Below the pieces are notes generated by a model, which was not told the origin of the DNA, did not search any database, and saw only the letters and a program-made list of their open reading frames with translations. The translations under genes and the position numbers were made by a program. A DNA stretch of 6,997 nucleotides from CAYPZL01 sp964415045 (GTDB lineage: Bacteria; Planctomycetota; Phycisphaerae; Sedimentisphaerales; Anaerobacaceae): contig CAYPZL010000250.1 in NCBI GenBank assembly GCA_964415045.1, forward strand, positions 1 to 6,997, given 5' to 3'. How positions within the stretch are numbered: position 1 is the stretch's first letter; each line of letters starts with the position of its first letter. This document shows, piece after piece, positions 6,583-6,997 of the stretch.

Positions 6583-6662
6583 ATACTTCTTTTCCCTCTG
6601 CTTTCAACCAAGGGGTAAACTTCGAGGGAGGAAAGCATACACCTTTACATGTTTTGAACCGA

Positions 6663-6691
6663 ATAATATCGGTCCGTTTGCCGGCTGTCCA
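6663..6691 (-). promoter_or_regulatory. Sigma70-type promoter of the cold-shock gene
   Basis: On the minus strand the -35 box TGGACA (6686-6691) and the -10 box TATTAT (6663-6668) are 17 bp apart, each one mismatch from consensus. The tract upstream of the -35 box (about 6692-6725) is almost pure A/T and resembles an UP element. This is striking in a GC-rich window. Transcription would begin near 6656, leaving a leader of about 100 nt before the GTG start. Confidence 0.7.
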
Positions 6692-6758
6692 TGAAATAAA
6701 CCAAGAAAAATAAGAAAATTTTTACCTTTGGCGAGTTTTGTCCAGTTTCTTTGATCCC

Positions 6759-6776
6759 GAACCGTGGTGTCGGTTC
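6759..6776 (-). repeat. Small hairpin overlapping the stop of the right-edge gene
   Basis: GAACCG (6759-6764) and CGGTTC (6771-6776) are perfect 6-bp arms around a 6-nt loop, overlapping the TGA at 6775-6777. No T-run follows on the minus strand, so termination before the csp promoter is uncertain. Confidence 0.35.
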
Positions 6777-6996
6777 AACGGATTTGGGCCCGGGTGGCGG
6801 CGATGGCCTGCTGGAGCTGCTCCGGGGTCAGCAGCTCGATCTGCCCGCCGAGAAACAGTGCGTTGCATCGCCCGCTGTGGACGGCGTTGGGTTCGTAGAG
6901 CAGCACGTTGGAGGCCGGCATGTCGTGCCGCAGGCCCGGGATGTACCCAGCGCGGCCTCGCTGCGCTCGGCCGCAACCAAAGAGGGATAGAATGTA
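6775..6996 (-). CDS. C-terminal end of an H-X9-DG prepilin-type protein (partial, runs off the window)
   Basis: An open frame enters from the right edge and ends at TGA 6775-6777, giving 73 residues. The last 55 or so read as protein: YIPGLRHDMPASNVLLYEPN, then AVHSGRCNALFLGGQIELL, then a helical tail (TPEQLQQAIAATRAQIR). This matches the ending of planctomycete prepilin-type processing-associated H-X9-DG proteins (DUF1559-like relatives), which typically read LxYE, then H-X9-DG, then HVE plus a hydrophobic residue. Here His40 of the fragment is followed by nine residues and then GG in place of DG. These proteins usually have an N-terminal prepilin cleavage site and helix, which would lie outside the window. 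Residues 1-17 are Gly/Arg-rich and fit poorly; a palindrome lies there, so a frameshift is possible. The gene is on the same strand as csp and upstream of it. Confidence 0.55.
   Translation of the reverse strand, partial: YILSLFGCGRAQRGRAGYIPGLRHDMPASNVLLYEPNAVHSGRCNALFLGGQIELLTPEQLQQAIAATRAQIR
6952..6974. repeat. Interrupted GC-rich palindrome
   Basis: GCGGCC (6952-6957) and GGCCGC (6969-6974) are perfect 6-bp arms around an 11-base centre that contains a further short self-complementary piece. It lies within the partial right-edge gene, exactly where its reading frame looks least like protein. It may be a dispersed REP-like element or a coincidence of GC-rich coding DNA. Confidence 0.3.
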
Positions 6997-6997
6997 G

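Noticed and set aside
6722..6976. 84-codon minus-strand ORF at the right edge
   Set aside because: It is another frame of the H-X9-DG-type gene; the product is Arg/Ala/Pro-rich and not protein-like.

Overview
The window looks like chromosomal DNA of a high-GC planctomycete, most likely of the Phycisphaerae or Sedimentisphaerales type. This is inferred from three things. The first is a very large PQQ-type beta-propeller protein with an inserted methyltransferase-like domain and a malectin-like C-terminus. The second is the tail of an H-X9-DG prepilin-type protein. The third is codon use that avoids TTA, CTA and TCA. I see no rRNA or tRNA gene, IS element, CRISPR array or phage gene.

Layout from left to right. 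1-129: non-coding, with a strong hairpin just downstream of the first gene. 130-4020 (minus): a 1296-residue membrane-anchored or exported multidomain propeller protein. 4021-4367: divergent intergenic region with several small inverted repeats, one 10-bp direct repeat and no convincing sigma70 promoter. 4368-5951 (plus): a 527-residue radical SAM enzyme with an N-terminal cobalamin-binding-like domain, whose ribosome binding site follows one hairpin and lies partly in a second. 5952-6290: a mostly unexplained stretch with one weak 61-codon ORF on the minus strand. 6291-6691 (minus): a complete cold-shock-protein transcription unit, with an AT-rich tract upstream of a good sigma70 promoter, a leader of about 100 nt ending in a hairpin that overlaps the Shine-Dalgarno sequence, a GTG start, a 67-residue CspA-family protein and an intrinsic terminator. 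6775-6996 (minus): the C-terminal 73 residues of an H-X9-DG-type protein whose rest lies beyond the window edge.

The propeller gene and the radical SAM gene are divergent neighbours and may share control sequences, but nothing ties them into one pathway. The csp gene is an independent, self-contained unit. No clearly new multi-gene system is visible. The most interesting items are the propeller/methyltransferase-like/propeller/malectin architecture, which puts a SAM-fold domain in a probably exocytoplasmic protein, and the Shine-Dalgarno-overlapping hairpin in the csp leader.
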